Assembly: GCA_028285035.1 (NCBI GenBank)
Contig: JANQQF010000036.1
Coordinates: forward strand, 115,960-179,959
From: Phycisphaerae bacterium
GTDB lineage: Bacteria > Chloroflexota > Anaerolineae > 4572-78 > J111
DNA: 64,000 nucleotides
Reading direction: 5' to 3'
The notes beneath the pieces were generated by a model that saw only the letters and a program-made list of their open reading frames with translations, was not told where the DNA came from and made no database searches. A program made the position numbers and the translations under genes. Below, in pieces: positions 51,477 through 60,388 of this stretch. Positions within the stretch are counted from its first letter, which is position 1. Every line of letters starts with the position of its first letter.

Positions 51477-51917
51477 TTAAAGTGGGGTTGCAGTTTGACT
51501 GAAGTACTCTTGAAGCAAGCAGTGGGTATTTTCGGACAAGGTGCAGGTGGGATGCACGGTATAAGTAACCTGTTTGTAAGCCGCTCGTTGCGGAGGTGTA
51601 CTCTGATTGAGTAGTTGGGTCAGCCACCGCTCCACCTCATAATCATTCGTGTCAATAACTTCAAGCCTATCAAACTCGGTCAGGCTTTCATAATGATGCC
51701 AGTTCACTCGTAATTGTACCTCGGTTAACGTATACTTTTCTTTTAACGCGCTGTCCAAAACCAAGACAACTTGCTCGAGCCGTTTTAGTAATTCACGATT
51801 GTTATCACAGGGTTTGCAGCCATAAATTGTAATATTGTCCCATTCATGATGCCCAAATATAGGGCAACAGATAAGTTGCCCCACCAGCTGAAACTTTACG
51901 TTATATTTTGGAGTCAT
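51477..51917 (-). CDS. Hypothetical protein, 146 aa
   Basis: Not recognised. It has Cys pairs (LICCPIF, YGCKPCDNN) that may bind metal and a helical middle. No signal peptide or membrane segment. The start ATG at 51917 has no obvious ribosome site. Divergent from the tandem membrane-protein genes. Codon usage resembles neighbouring genes, and there is no competing longer frame. Confidence 0.5.
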   Translation of the reverse strand: MTPKYNVKFQLVGQLICCPIFGHHEWDNITIYGCKPCDNNRELLKRLEQVVLVLDSALKEKYTLTEVQLRVNWHHYESLTEFDRLEVIDTNDYEVERWLTQLLNQSTPPQRAAYKQVTYTVHPTCTLSENTHCLLQEYFSQTATPL

Positions 51918-52005
51918 TAAATCACACGTTATATTTACTTAGGTGGCAGATGATGAACCTCAAAATTCTAATTCCTTTGACATTTTCATCAGTTGAGGTC
52001 CAGTC

Positions 52006-52416
52006 ATGACAAAACCCTTTGGGCACAAAAAGCAAGCCAAACCTAAACCCTGGTTTCAACAAATACTTTCATATCAGGTCTATCAAATCTCCATACAAGG
52101 TTGGTTAGGGTTAATTTTACTTTGTCTTTTCGTGGCCGGAGTTATTTACCTTTTCTTCAATAGATATGCTGCGCCAACAATGGAAACAAAAATTGTTGAG
52201 GTGACCCATCGGTCGTCGCGAATGGTGACTGTTGGAGAACGGGCTCACATGGTTTATCGGGTGGAGTTTAAGGAGGACGAAACCATTTCAGGGTGCCGAA
52301 TGTCTCCAGTCTATGTAAAACTGTGGCACCAGCTAGAGATAGGGAAACGCTACGAATTTGATATCAATGTAGCTCGTGACAGATGCTTTATTGTGGGGGT
52401 TAGAGATATACAATGA
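52006..52416 (+). CDS. Single-pass membrane protein, tandem paralogue 1
   Basis: 136 residues: a basic N-terminus (KKQAKPKP), a membrane helix at about 34-56, then a 75-residue domain with two Cys (SGCRMSPV, RDRCFIVG) that could form a disulfide outside the cell. Not recognised. The next gene encodes a paralogue with the same layout, and overlaps it by 4 bases (ATGA). Confidence 0.65.
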   Translation: MTKPFGHKKQAKPKPWFQQILSYQVYQISIQGWLGLILLCLFVAGVIYLFFNRYAAPTMETKIVEVTHRSSRMVTVGERAHMVYRVEFKEDETISGCRMSPVYVKLWHQLEIGKRYEFDINVARDRCFIVGVRDIQ

Positions 52417-52814
52417 AGCGGAAAAAGCAAGCCAAGCCCAAATCGAGGCTTGAAAAAATTCTCACCTATCACATTCTATCATTACCCCTTCATAATTGGC
52501 TGTTCATGATTTTTCTGGCGACCTTGTTTCTTGGCTTGTGTTATCTTTTGATGCTTGTTGAAGTCAGAGCCCCGACCAAGGAAACCAGAGTAGCTAAGGT
52601 GAGTAATCGATGGTCCCGAGCCATTGAAGGTGACACAGGGGGTTATATGGTCTATCGGGTCGAGTTAAATCATGAGGGCACTACAACACGATGTAGTGTT
52701 CCGTCTATGTTTAACCAATTGTGGTTTCAACTCGAAATTGGAGAGAGTTACGAGTTTGATCTCAATTTAGCGCATGGCAGATGTTCTATCGTTGGATTTA
52801 GGGACATTGAATAA
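52413..52814 (+). CDS. Single-pass membrane protein, tandem paralogue 2
   Basis: 133 residues with the same order of features as the previous gene: KKQAKPKS basic start, membrane helix at about 32-52, VYRVEL core strand and the closing ELNLAHGRCSIVGFRDIE with Cys conserved. The paralogues align end to end at roughly 45 percent by eye. Tandem duplication followed by divergence. Function unknown. Confidence 0.65.
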   Translation: MKRKKQAKPKSRLEKILTYHILSLPLHNWLFMIFLATLFLGLCYLLMLVEVRAPTKETRVAKVSNRWSRAIEGDTGGYMVYRVELNHEGTTTRCSVPSMFNQLWFQLEIGESYEFDLNLAHGRCSIVGFRDIE

Positions 52815-53008
52815 GACCGTGTTATGGAGCCTCGATCTAGCTAGTATCCATCATCAACCAAATTTTATCCGACCTGATCATTACCTAGCTCCATACCTTT
52901 AAACAAGCTGCACAATCTCCAAAAATACCCCCTTGACATTCAAGTCGCTTGAAGGTTTATACTACGAACCATCTTATCATTTAGTCCAATCACAAAAGGA
53001 GCTTTACT

Positions 53009-53305
53009 ATGTCTGGATATGTTATTGTCAACTACACGGTCAAAGATCAAGAAATGTTTGGGGAGTATCCTGCCAAATCATTGCCGACCTTGGTACAACA
53101 CGGGGGAAAAATTTTGGTCGCTGATCCAAAGGCTGAGGTCATTGAAGGAGAGCCACACCAAGTAACGGCAATTATCGAGTTTGAGTCTGTTGAAGCGGCA
53201 AAACAGTGGTACAACTCACCGGAGAATGAAGCGGTCAAGCATTTACGCATCGGCTCAACCGACGGTTGGTTGATTATCGCTAATGAGTTTGTAAAACCGT
53301 CGTAA
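53009..53305 (+). CDS. DUF1330 family protein
   Basis: 98 residues of the dimeric alpha+beta barrel DUF1330 family: VIVNYTVKDQEMFGEY at the start, GGKILVADPKAEVIEG in the middle and FESVEAAKQWYNSPENEAVK at the end. No enzymatic role is established. Good ribosome site AGGAG 8 bp upstream. A single gene. Confidence 0.88.
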   Translation: MSGYVIVNYTVKDQEMFGEYPAKSLPTLVQHGGKILVADPKAEVIEGEPHQVTAIIEFESVEAAKQWYNSPENEAVKHLRIGSTDGWLIIANEFVKPS

Positions 53306-53308
53306 TCG

Positions 53309-53395
53309 AAGAGGGCTTCGACAAAGCGTTCATTGAGCCTGTCGAAATCAATGTTTGTGGGGCAAAATGTCTGGTTTCGACAAGCTCAACCTACA
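53309..53395. repeat. TTTCGACAAGCTCAACC-type inverted repeats
   Basis: GGCTTCGACAAAG, TGAGCCTGTCGAAAT and GGTTTCGACAAGCTCAACC form repeated inverted units between the DUF1330 gene and the converging Crp-like gene. Similar repeats are widespread in bacteria. Confidence 0.65.
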
Positions 53396-53434
53396 TTTTT
53401 TACCTATTCTGCGTAAGTCTGTTAAATGATTTGT

Positions 53435-54046
53435 CTAAACACGTACACCTACGCCATTGGGTTGATGCGCTTGGCGCAGGGTACGTTTCAAGCGGGATAA
53501 CGAAACCTCAGTAATGCCAAGATATGAAGCGATGTGGTATTGAGGCACACGCTCGGCCAGTTCTGGAAATTGCGCTTTGAAGGCCAAATAGCGATCCTTC
53601 GCTTGATGTTGCAGCAAGTTGCGGGTGCGAAGCTCTTTGCGCACCAGCAACCATTCAGCCAATTTTCGACCCAACCGATCATACACCGGATGTTCGTCGA
53701 ATAAATCCACAAAATCTGAATACTTGGCCACCATTAGCGTGGTCGGCTCCAAGGCTTGCACGCCATAAATTACGGGCATTGCTAACACCGAGGCGGCCAG
53801 TGGTCCGGCAAAGGTATTTTCGGCAATAAACGCTTTGTTCGACTCGGTGCCATCTTTGGAGAGGTAGTAGAAGCGCAATAGGCCTGAGCAAACAAAAATC
53901 AATTCATGGACATAATCGCCCGGAAACAAGATGCTTTCCTGCTCAGCAACCTCACGCTCGTAAAAAATCGCAGCGAGATGCGTCCACTGCTCATCAGCCA
54001 CATCCACCCATTGATTAACCGCTGTTCTCAATTGTTGTTCATACAT
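53435..54046 (-). CDS. Crp/Fnr-family transcriptional regulator
   Basis: 203 residues from the ATG at 54046, which has AGGA 7 bp upstream; the longer frame from 54097 has no ribosome site. The N-terminal cyclic-nucleotide-binding-like barrel (SILFPGDYVHELIFVCSGLL) lacks the residues for cAMP; the C-terminal helix-turn-helix is YLGITEVSLSRLKRT. No Fe-S cysteines, so not an FNR type. Targets unknown. It is divergent from the MarR gene. Confidence 0.88.
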   Translation of the reverse strand: MYEQQLRTAVNQWVDVADEQWTHLAAIFYEREVAEQESILFPGDYVHELIFVCSGLLRFYYLSKDGTESNKAFIAENTFAGPLAASVLAMPVIYGVQALEPTTLMVAKYSDFVDLFDEHPVYDRLGRKLAEWLLVRKELRTRNLLQHQAKDRYLAFKAQFPELAERVPQYHIASYLGITEVSLSRLKRTLRQAHQPNGVGVRV

Positions 54047-54137
54047 CATCTTTTCCTCACCACCATTTCGTTTCTCTCCACATTTTATCAGAAACATCAG
54101 CTTTCACAGAATTTCCACGCTATTTTTGATTTCACCC

Positions 54138-54169
54138 ACCTATTGAATTGACATGTCAATTCAATAGGT
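54138..54169. promoter_or_regulatory. 32-bp perfect palindrome, probable MarR operator 1
   Basis: The core is TTGACATGTCAA with matching arms out to 16 bp on each side. It sits 69 bp upstream of the MarR start, in the spacer shared with the divergent Crp-like gene. Confidence 0.85.
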
Positions 54170-54189
54170 TTATACTACACCTTAACTTC

Positions 54190-54205
54190 AATTGACATGT
54201 CAATT
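54190..54205. promoter_or_regulatory. 16-bp palindrome, probable MarR operator 2
   Basis: Same core AATTGACATGTCAATT as operator 1, 36 bp nearer the MarR gene. Two equally spaced copies fit cooperative repression. Confidence 0.8.
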
Positions 54206-54237
54206 CAAACTCACATTTTAATTTAACCGACTCAATT

Positions 54238-54723
54238 ATGACTGTTATCAACCTTGAACACCCAGCCGCTGTAACCAAGAATGGGCATTTGGTTTTGGAT
54301 GAAACCCAATTTGCCCCCTATTTCATCAATGCAATTGCCCAAAAATTTTCCCGACGGGTCTCCCAAATCACTCGGGAGCACTTTGGCATCGGCCTAGTCG
54401 AGTGGCGTCTGCTCGTCGTGCTCGCTTGGGATATCCCGATTACCGCTCACAACGTCAGCGATAAAGCCCACGTTGACCGGGCCTTGGTCACAAAAGGGTT
54501 TCGGTCATTAGAGGAAAAAGGGCTAATTACGCTTGAGCCTCAACCCACAAACTCACGGAGCCGATTAGCCAGCCTCACGGAGAAAGGTCATGTCTTGTTT
54601 GACCAGTTGCTCCCAATTGTTTTAGAGCGAGAAACGTGTTTACTCCAGGGGATTGATCAGGATGAGCGTGATCAGTTTTTGAAAACGCTCGGCAAAATTG
54701 TAAAAAATCTCAACGATTTATAA
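54238..54723 (+). CDS. MarR-family transcriptional regulator
   Basis: 161 residues. The winged helix has VEWRLLVVLAWDIPITAHNVSDKAHVDRALVTKGFRSLEEKGLI-type order (only the family layout is quoted), with basic wing residues NSRSRLASLTEKG. It is first of a probable MarR-P450-EamA unit and has two palindromic operators upstream, so autorepression is likely with release by a ligand. Which compound is sensed is not visible. Confidence 0.93.
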   Translation: MTVINLEHPAAVTKNGHLVLDETQFAPYFINAIAQKFSRRVSQITREHFGIGLVEWRLLVVLAWDIPITAHNVSDKAHVDRALVTKGFRSLEEKGLITLEPQPTNSRSRLASLTEKGHVLFDQLLPIVLERETCLLQGIDQDERDQFLKTLGKIVKNLNDL

Positions 54724-54781
54724 GAATTATCAATGAAATTGGGCGCTGTTGCCCACCACAATAATGACTAGGAGGAAGTCA

Positions 54782-56110
54782 GTGTCTGATACAAGTCAAT
54801 TCGGAATGTTTCAATCGGTCCCAGGCGAATATGAGGCCTATCTGGAAAAACGGGCTAAGGTTGTAAAAGGTGAGGGATTGGGGGGTGAATTTACCCCATT
54901 TTCAGAGGAGTATTTACAAAACCCTTACCTGTTTTTTGAACAAGCACGGCAGGAAGAGCCTGTCTTCTACAGTCCTGAAATGGATTATTGGGTGGTGATG
55001 AATTACGAGGATATCATCTCGGTCTTCAAAGATCCAGTCACTTTTTCAGCAGCCAACGCCCGTCACCCTGTGGTGCCAGTCTGCCCAGCGGCAGCGAAAA
55101 TTAGAGAAGAACAAGATATATCCATTGAACCATCTTTGGTCGATGAAGACCAACCCACTCACAAAGCACATCGGCGTATTTTTGGCGACGCCTTCACCCC
55201 TAAGCGGGTCAATCAACTTGAACCCCAAATCCGAGCCATCGTCAATCGTTATATTGACCGATTTATTGGTGATGGTCAAGCCGATTTGGTTAGCCAAATC
55301 CTTTATGAAGTTCCAGCCCTCGTCATTTTCCTGTTTCTAGGCGCAAAAGACGAGGATGCAGTTTTGGTCAAAGACCTGGGTTCAAAACGGGCCATTGTCA
55401 ATTGGGGGCATCCGACAGAAGCGGAGCAAATTGAAATTATGGCTAATATGGGTGAGCATTGGGAATTCACTAAGAAGTTGGTTGATGGTGCTCTGGAAAA
55501 CCCAGGAGATAATTATTTGGGAGATTTAGTGCGGTTACATCAAGAAGATCCAGACCGTTTCACTATCAACTACCTCTACAATGTAATGTTTTTGATGCAA
55601 TTTGCCGGACATGAAACCACGACACAAGCCTCGGCCAATGGTCTAAAACATTTGCTGACCCAACGTGAGCAGTGGGAAGCCTTGTGCGCCGATCCAACCT
55701 TAATTCCCAATGCCGTCGAGGAAATTTTACGTATCGATACCTCCATCTTTGCCTGGCGACGGCTAACCACTAAAGACACTGAAATCGGCGGAAAATTGAT
55801 TCCGGCTGGGGCTAGAATTTTATTGATGCTTGGCTCGGGAAACCATGACGAAAGCATGTTCCCCAATCCAGCGCAATTTGATGTCCATCGAAAAAATGCC
55901 AAACGGCACTTTGCCTTTGGCAACGGAGCTCATTTTTGTATGGGCGCACCCTTAGCCCGGCTTGAAATGAAAATTATTCTGGAAGAACTCACCCGCCGTT
56001 TGCCGCATATGACCTTGGTCGAGGATCAGCCATGGGAGTATGTTCCAACCTTGGTTTTCCGGGGGGTGCAGAAATTGCAGGTTGAATGGGATGTAAGTCA
56101 AAATCCGTAG
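54782..56110 (+). CDS. Bacterial class I cytochrome P450
   Basis: 442 residues from the GTG at 54782, chosen because AGGAGG ends 6 bp upstream; the ATG at 54749 lacks a site. Motifs present: I-helix FAGHETTTQ, EEILR of the ExxR motif and heme-binding FAFGNGAHFCMG with Cys near residue 386. It hydroxylates a small substrate with external electron donors. No ferredoxin or reductase gene lies near. Regulated probably by the MarR gene 58 bp upstream. Signal or membrane anchor absent. Confidence 0.93.
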   Translation: MSDTSQFGMFQSVPGEYEAYLEKRAKVVKGEGLGGEFTPFSEEYLQNPYLFFEQARQEEPVFYSPEMDYWVVMNYEDIISVFKDPVTFSAANARHPVVPVCPAAAKIREEQDISIEPSLVDEDQPTHKAHRRIFGDAFTPKRVNQLEPQIRAIVNRYIDRFIGDGQADLVSQILYEVPALVIFLFLGAKDEDAVLVKDLGSKRAIVNWGHPTEAEQIEIMANMGEHWEFTKKLVDGALENPGDNYLGDLVRLHQEDPDRFTINYLYNVMFLMQFAGHETTTQASANGLKHLLTQREQWEALCADPTLIPNAVEEILRIDTSIFAWRRLTTKDTEIGGKLIPAGARILLMLGSGNHDESMFPNPAQFDVHRKNAKRHFAFGNGAHFCMGAPLARLEMKIILEELTRRLPHMTLVEDQPWEYVPTLVFRGVQKLQVEWDVSQNP

Positions 56111-56191
56111 TTCAAAATAAACAGGTTAAATATTCGCCCTCAAAATAGCCTGATCTTTGGCAACACATATAATACGGCCTCATTCAAACAA

Positions 56192-57073
56192 ATGAGGCCA
56201 CCATCGATGGGACAACACGCCCGACGTAACGCCATTTTACTGCTGCTGCTCACTGGTACATTGTGGAGCAGCAGCGGTCTTTTTATAAAGCTCCTTAGCT
56301 GGGAACCCTTCGCTATTTTGAGCGGACGCAGCTTTATTGCAGGCGTCGTGCTCTGGCTCTACTTGGGGCGAGTCAGAATGCCCCGTAGTCATTGGCAGTT
56401 CGTTGCTGCGATTGCTTATGTGACCACTCAACTCCTCTTCATCACCGCAACAAAATTGACTACCGCAGCGAACGCGATCTTCCTACAATTCACCGCACCG
56501 ATCTATGTTGTTTTCTTTGGCTACTGGTTCCTACGCGAAAAACCCCAACGGGCTGACTGGGTCTCGATGCCCCTCATTTTTATTGGAATGGCCCTTTTCT
56601 TTGGGGATAATCTGAACTTTGACGGTTTTGTGGGCAATGTTTTAGCCATCATCAGCGGGGTGACGATGGCCTTGATGATTGTGGGGATACGGCATCAAAA
56701 GGAGGCCAATCCGGCCAATGCCATATTGATTGGCAATCTTCTGGGCGGCTTGGTCGGCCTTCCCTTTCTCCTACAGGCTACCTTTCAACCCGTTGACATT
56801 AGCATCATCCTTTATCTTGGCCTAATCCAAATCGGTCTATCAATGATCATCTACACTAACGCCATCAAATATGTCCCGGCCCTCGAGTCAACACTCATCG
56901 TCACTATTGAGCCAATTCTCAATCCGGTATGGGTTTTCCTGGTGTTGGGTGAAATTCCGGGGCCGCTCGCCATGATTGGGGGCCTGATCGTCATCGGGGT
57001 GATTACAGCACGAGCCGTTTTGAGTACACGGGCGAAGGCAGAGGAGGTCAATCCAGCGCCGCTTGTACAATAG
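56192..57073 (+). CDS. DMT-superfamily EamA transporter (P450-linked)
   Basis: 293 residues with ten predicted membrane helices in two EamA repeats. The start could be 56192 or the ATG at 56207, five codons later. It lies 81 bp after the P450, same strand, and may export its product. Its last 26 bases overlap the convergent TetR gene. Paralogue of the EamA gene at 46555. Confidence 0.9.
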   Translation: MRPPSMGQHARRNAILLLLLTGTLWSSSGLFIKLLSWEPFAILSGRSFIAGVVLWLYLGRVRMPRSHWQFVAAIAYVTTQLLFITATKLTTAANAIFLQFTAPIYVVFFGYWFLREKPQRADWVSMPLIFIGMALFFGDNLNFDGFVGNVLAIISGVTMALMIVGIRHQKEANPANAILIGNLLGGLVGLPFLLQATFQPVDISIILYLGLIQIGLSMIIYTNAIKYVPALESTLIVTIEPILNPVWVFLVLGEIPGPLAMIGGLIVIGVITARAVLSTRAKAEEVNPAPLVQ

Positions 57074-57638
57074 CGCGGGCTAAGCGATGAATAATCTCGG
57101 CCAACTGTTCGGGAGTCTGTGAGCGAGGCGTTGCACTCATAAACCAATCGGTGAGAAGCATATTGTAGACACCAGCAATGGACAGGGCGAGTAAATGAAA
57201 GGGAATCGTGCTGTCAGCTTCCTCAAAGGCGTGATGCAAGCTGTCCTCAAATTGGTGGATGAGCAGCCCATTGATCCGTTGCATCACATAATCCATATCA
57301 TTGCCCAGTTTGGCAGCCAGAGAAACCGGCGGCGTATTATAGCGTTGATATTGTGTGAGGAAAGCAATCAATGCCGGAGATGGGGTATCAGCCAGCCAGT
57401 CGGAAGCAGACGTCAGGCCAAGGCTAAGGTGGTTAAACAATTGGCCGTGCATGCTAATCAAAACGTCAGCTTTTGTTTCAAAATAACGATAGAAGGTGCT
57501 CCGCCCTGTGTTTGCTCGATCAACAATCTCTCCGATTGTAATGGTGTTGTAGCTTTTTTCGTGAATCAACTCTGAAAAAGCGGTTTCGATTGCCTTTTTT
57601 GTCCGTTGGGCTTGTCTTTCCCCACGTTGTAATCCCAT
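57048..57638 (-). CDS. TetR-family transcriptional regulator
   Basis: 196 residues from the ATG at 57638 (a TTG at 57680 lies inside the palindromic operator and is unlikely; GTG 57644 also possible). N-terminal HTH with ITIGEIVDRANTGRSTFYRYF; the C-terminal ligand domain is of the TetR_C type. Divergent from two membrane-protein genes across a spacer with a perfect palindrome, so it probably represses both directions. Overlaps the 3' end of the EamA gene by 26 bp. Confidence 0.9.
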   Translation of the reverse strand: MGLQRGERQAQRTKKAIETAFSELIHEKSYNTITIGEIVDRANTGRSTFYRYFETKADVLISMHGQLFNHLSLGLTSASDWLADTPSPALIAFLTQYQRYNTPPVSLAAKLGNDMDYVMQRINGLLIHQFEDSLHHAFEEADSTIPFHLLALSIAGVYNMLLTDWFMSATPRSQTPEQLAEIIHRLARAIVQAALD

Positions 57639-57672
57639 AATCACATGCCTAAGATGGGACAGTTCGTCCCTT

Positions 57673-57690
57673 TTGTCCAAAGTTGGACAA
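57673..57690. promoter_or_regulatory. Palindromic operator, probably for the TetR regulator
   Basis: TTGTCCAA (57673-57680) and TTGGACAA (57683-57690) are perfect arms 2 bp apart. A second, weaker repeat, GGGAC (57656-57660) with GTCCC (57666-57670), lies next to it on the TetR side. Confidence 0.75.
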
Positions 57691-57756
57691 TTATAACAAG
57701 GTGTTGCTTGATTTCAAAAGTGACGTGATTTATGATCGGAATGAGACTAAAATCAG

Positions 57757-58065
57757 ATGAATACTTCAACCCCTGAACAAATCAAACAACGTCTTCGTAT
57801 GGTCCGCTGGCTTGCCCTGGCAGACGTCGTCCTGCTGATTGCCCTCGTCACCGCGTCACGACTCGACTATCGAGAGGCTGTCAGTGTGCTAGGGCCAATT
57901 CATGGTGGAAATGTCTTACTGTTGGTCGTTGTTATTTATACGGGCGTTACCGATGGTTTGTGGCATTGGGGATTTCTCCTCGGCACAATCATCACCGGGG
58001 GGCCGCTCGGGGCCTTGGTCGGCGAGGTAATTATCTCACGTCGTTTAAAGAAAGAGGAGAAATAG
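57757..58065 (+). CDS. Small integral membrane protein, DUF3817-like
   Basis: 102 residues with three membrane helices and the PIHGGNVLLLVVVIY segment resembling DUF3817. Function unknown. Its gene is 4 bp from the following membrane-protein gene and likely under TetR control through the upstream palindrome. Confidence 0.7.
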   Translation: MNTSTPEQIKQRLRMVRWLALADVVLLIALVTASRLDYREAVSVLGPIHGGNVLLLVVVIYTGVTDGLWHWGFLLGTIITGGPLGALVGEVIISRRLKKEEK

Positions 58066-58069
58066 CGTT

Positions 58070-58519
58070 ATGAATGTTGCTGTACTTATTGCTTGGTTAT
58101 TTCGATTTGCCCACGTTGCCGCCGGGGCAATGTGGTTGGGAGGCTATCTGGTTCTCGCTTTTTTGATGATCCCTGCCCTCGCGAAAAGCGGAAACGAGAC
58201 GCTTGAACAGTTAACCCACCTCACGGTTCGGGTCCTAACCTATGTTGGCACAGCCACCATCTTCTTTGGCTTATTGCTCGTCACTCGTACCCGAGGCTTT
58301 GCTAGCCTATTTACGGGTGAATGGGGGGCCATTATCATCACCTGTTTTATCATCTCGATTGCCCTCCTCGGTCTCGGTGACAGCGGCATCCGACCCGCCT
58401 TGCGCCGCCTGCCCACGACCGGAAATGCCGCCCCCGCTCAACGTCTGGCCCTCATCGGCTTTGGTCTAACCATCTTAGCCGTGGCCTTGATGACTCGCGC
58501 CCTTTATGCCACCTCTTAA
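58070..58519 (+). CDS. Four-helix membrane protein, CopD/DUF2269-like
   Basis: 149 residues: four hydrophobic helices, with FRFAHVAAGAMWLGGYL at the start, where His14 and the Trp-Leu-Gly segment resemble helix 1 of CopD/DUF2269 proteins. Possibly binds heme or copper, not shown. Ends the two-gene unit downstream of the TetR-facing operator. Confidence 0.7.
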   Translation: MNVAVLIAWLFRFAHVAAGAMWLGGYLVLAFLMIPALAKSGNETLEQLTHLTVRVLTYVGTATIFFGLLLVTRTRGFASLFTGEWGAIIITCFIISIALLGLGDSGIRPALRRLPTTGNAAPAQRLALIGFGLTILAVALMTRALYATS

Positions 58520-58595
58520 GCAGATTAACCTGCCCTCACTGGTACGCAGCTAGTAATACACTAGCCCGTGATATTCCGTCTGGGTTAAAAAATTG

Positions 58596-58671
58596 GCAAC
58601 GAATTGATCAAATTGACACGAAAAAGTCGCTATATTTAAGAAAAATCAGAGAAATTCGTGTAATTCGTTGC
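58596..58671. repeat. GCAACGAATT/AATTCGTTGC inverted repeat
   Basis: 10-bp arms 58596-58605 and 58662-58671 within text-like AATTCGTGTAATTCG units. The 366-bp gap 58520-58885 otherwise contains only AT-rich sequence and the ribosome-site region of the kinase gene. Confidence 0.6.
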
Positions 58672-58885
58672 GAAACAAAATTAGTCCACGATTTAGTGTA
58701 GTTGTACCAGTACAAATTAACCACATTTTCGACCAATTTTTAGCCATTTCTAAACAACTTATTAACATCTTTTAGGTATGGTAGAGTTTATAGAATTCCT
58801 GGGGTTTATGGGGTTCTTAGCGTTCAAATAAACACTCATCGATCACTCATTGCTATCACTGGAATAACACGCGGAGCACATTAAA

Positions 58886-60313
58886 ATGGAAATTCTAACA
58901 GGGAAACAGTTCGGGGCATATCAAATTGTGGGGCCATTGGGAGCCGGCGGGATGGCTGCGGTGTACAAGGCCTATCAACCTGGCATTGATCGATACGTGG
59001 CCTTGAAGGTTTTGCCTCAACATTTCGCCAAGGATCCCCAATTTCTCAAACGATTTGAGCAAGAAGCGAAGGTTTTGGCCAAGTTGCAACATCCCCACAT
59101 CCTGCCGATCCACGATTATGGGCAAAGCGAAGATTATACCTACATTGTAATGCCATTTATCGAAAGTGGTGATTTAGCCGATGTGTTAAGTGAACAAAAG
59201 CTCCCGTTAACCGAAACAGCTCGCATCATCTCTCAGGTGGGCGATGCCCTGGACTATGCCCACTCGATGGGGGTCATCCATCGCGATATAAAACCGAGCA
59301 ATATTTTAATTGATAAGCGCGGCAACTGTCTATTAACAGACTTTGGTATTGCCAAAATGGTCGAGGGGAGTCAAGGGGGGCCGTTGACAATGACAGGCGG
59401 GGTTATGGGTACGCCCTCTTATATGTCGCCAGAGCAAGGGATGGGCAAGCCGTTGGATGGACGCAGTGATATCTACGCTTTGGGGGTGATTTTGTATCAA
59501 ATGGTGACAGGGCAGGTGCCCTTCAAGGCGGAAACCCCGATGGCGGTGATGATTAAGCATATCAATGACCCCCTCTTGCCACCCCGTCAATTTGACGTTG
59601 ACATCTCCGAAAGCCTGGAGCGCGTGATTCTAAAATCATTGGCCAAACAACCAAATGATCGCTTTACTAAGGCAGGGGATATGGTCGCATCTTTGAAGGC
59701 GGCAGTCGAGGCTCCAGAAACCTTGCAGGTCAATCAAAACCAGCATACTACGCCGAGCTTACCTAGAATCGATACCCCAAGAAAGCCGCTTAAACGGCTT
59801 AATCCAACACCGGCACAAGCAATTCCAGCGAAAGAAAAATCGAATGACTCCGTCAGTTTAATTTTAGTCGGAATCACCGGCTCCCTCTTTGTTTTAGGAT
59901 TAATCATCCTAGCGGCCTGGTTCTTGTTACGCCCAACGAACACTGAGCTGACGCCGACAGATCAGTCAATCGAGGCCCAAGCTCCAGCTATCGAATCGCT
60001 TGATACGCCCCAGGCTACGGCAACCTCTGCCCTAACGTTACCCGCAGCCCCAACCGAGACTCCAATTCCAACAGCAACATCAACACCAGCCCAAACACCG
60101 ACCTCAGTCCCTGTGCAAGTACAAAACCCACCTAATGCCTCTGGTGATTTTCCTACCCCACCCGATTTCGCGTTTGAGGCCTGTAGCGGATTGAGCAGTG
60201 GCGCGATTTGTGAGGTACAAGGGCCTACGGGAGCTCTTAGCGGGACCTGCACCGATTTTAGCCAAGGCTTGGCCTGTGTTCCAGAGGGTGGGCCACCAGC
60301 GCCACCACAGTAG
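58886..60313 (+). CDS. Transmembrane Ser/Thr protein kinase (PknB-like)
   Basis: 475 residues. Hanks-type kinase domain at 1-275: GAGGMAAVY loop, VALK with Lys at about 41, HRDIKPSN, DFGIAK and GTPSYMSPEQ. A membrane helix at about 325-347 (SLILVGITGSLFVLGLIILA) follows a basic linker, and the outside part has a Thr/Pro-rich segment and a short Cys-containing C-terminal domain (EACSGLSSGAICEV, GTCTDFSQGLACV). No PASTA domains. It senses an external cue through an unusual short tail. Ser/Thr kinase activity is secure, targets unknown. The other kinase in the window (2092-5427) is soluble. Confidence 0.93.
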   Translation: MEILTGKQFGAYQIVGPLGAGGMAAVYKAYQPGIDRYVALKVLPQHFAKDPQFLKRFEQEAKVLAKLQHPHILPIHDYGQSEDYTYIVMPFIESGDLADVLSEQKLPLTETARIISQVGDALDYAHSMGVIHRDIKPSNILIDKRGNCLLTDFGIAKMVEGSQGGPLTMTGGVMGTPSYMSPEQGMGKPLDGRSDIYALGVILYQMVTGQVPFKAETPMAVMIKHINDPLLPPRQFDVDISESLERVILKSLAKQPNDRFTKAGDMVASLKAAVEAPETLQVNQNQHTTPSLPRIDTPRKPLKRLNPTPAQAIPAKEKSNDSVSLILVGITGSLFVLGLIILAAWFLLRPTNTELTPTDQSIEAQAPAIESLDTPQATATSALTLPAAPTETPIPTATSTPAQTPTSVPVQVQNPPNASGDFPTPPDFAFEACSGLSSGAICEVQGPTGALSGTCTDFSQGLACVPEGGPPAPPQ

Positions 60314-60388
60314 TAATCGTGAATAGTGAACCGGATTTTTTCACAAGGCTTTTCGTAAATCTAAAATCGTAAGTCGCAAATAAGTTTC

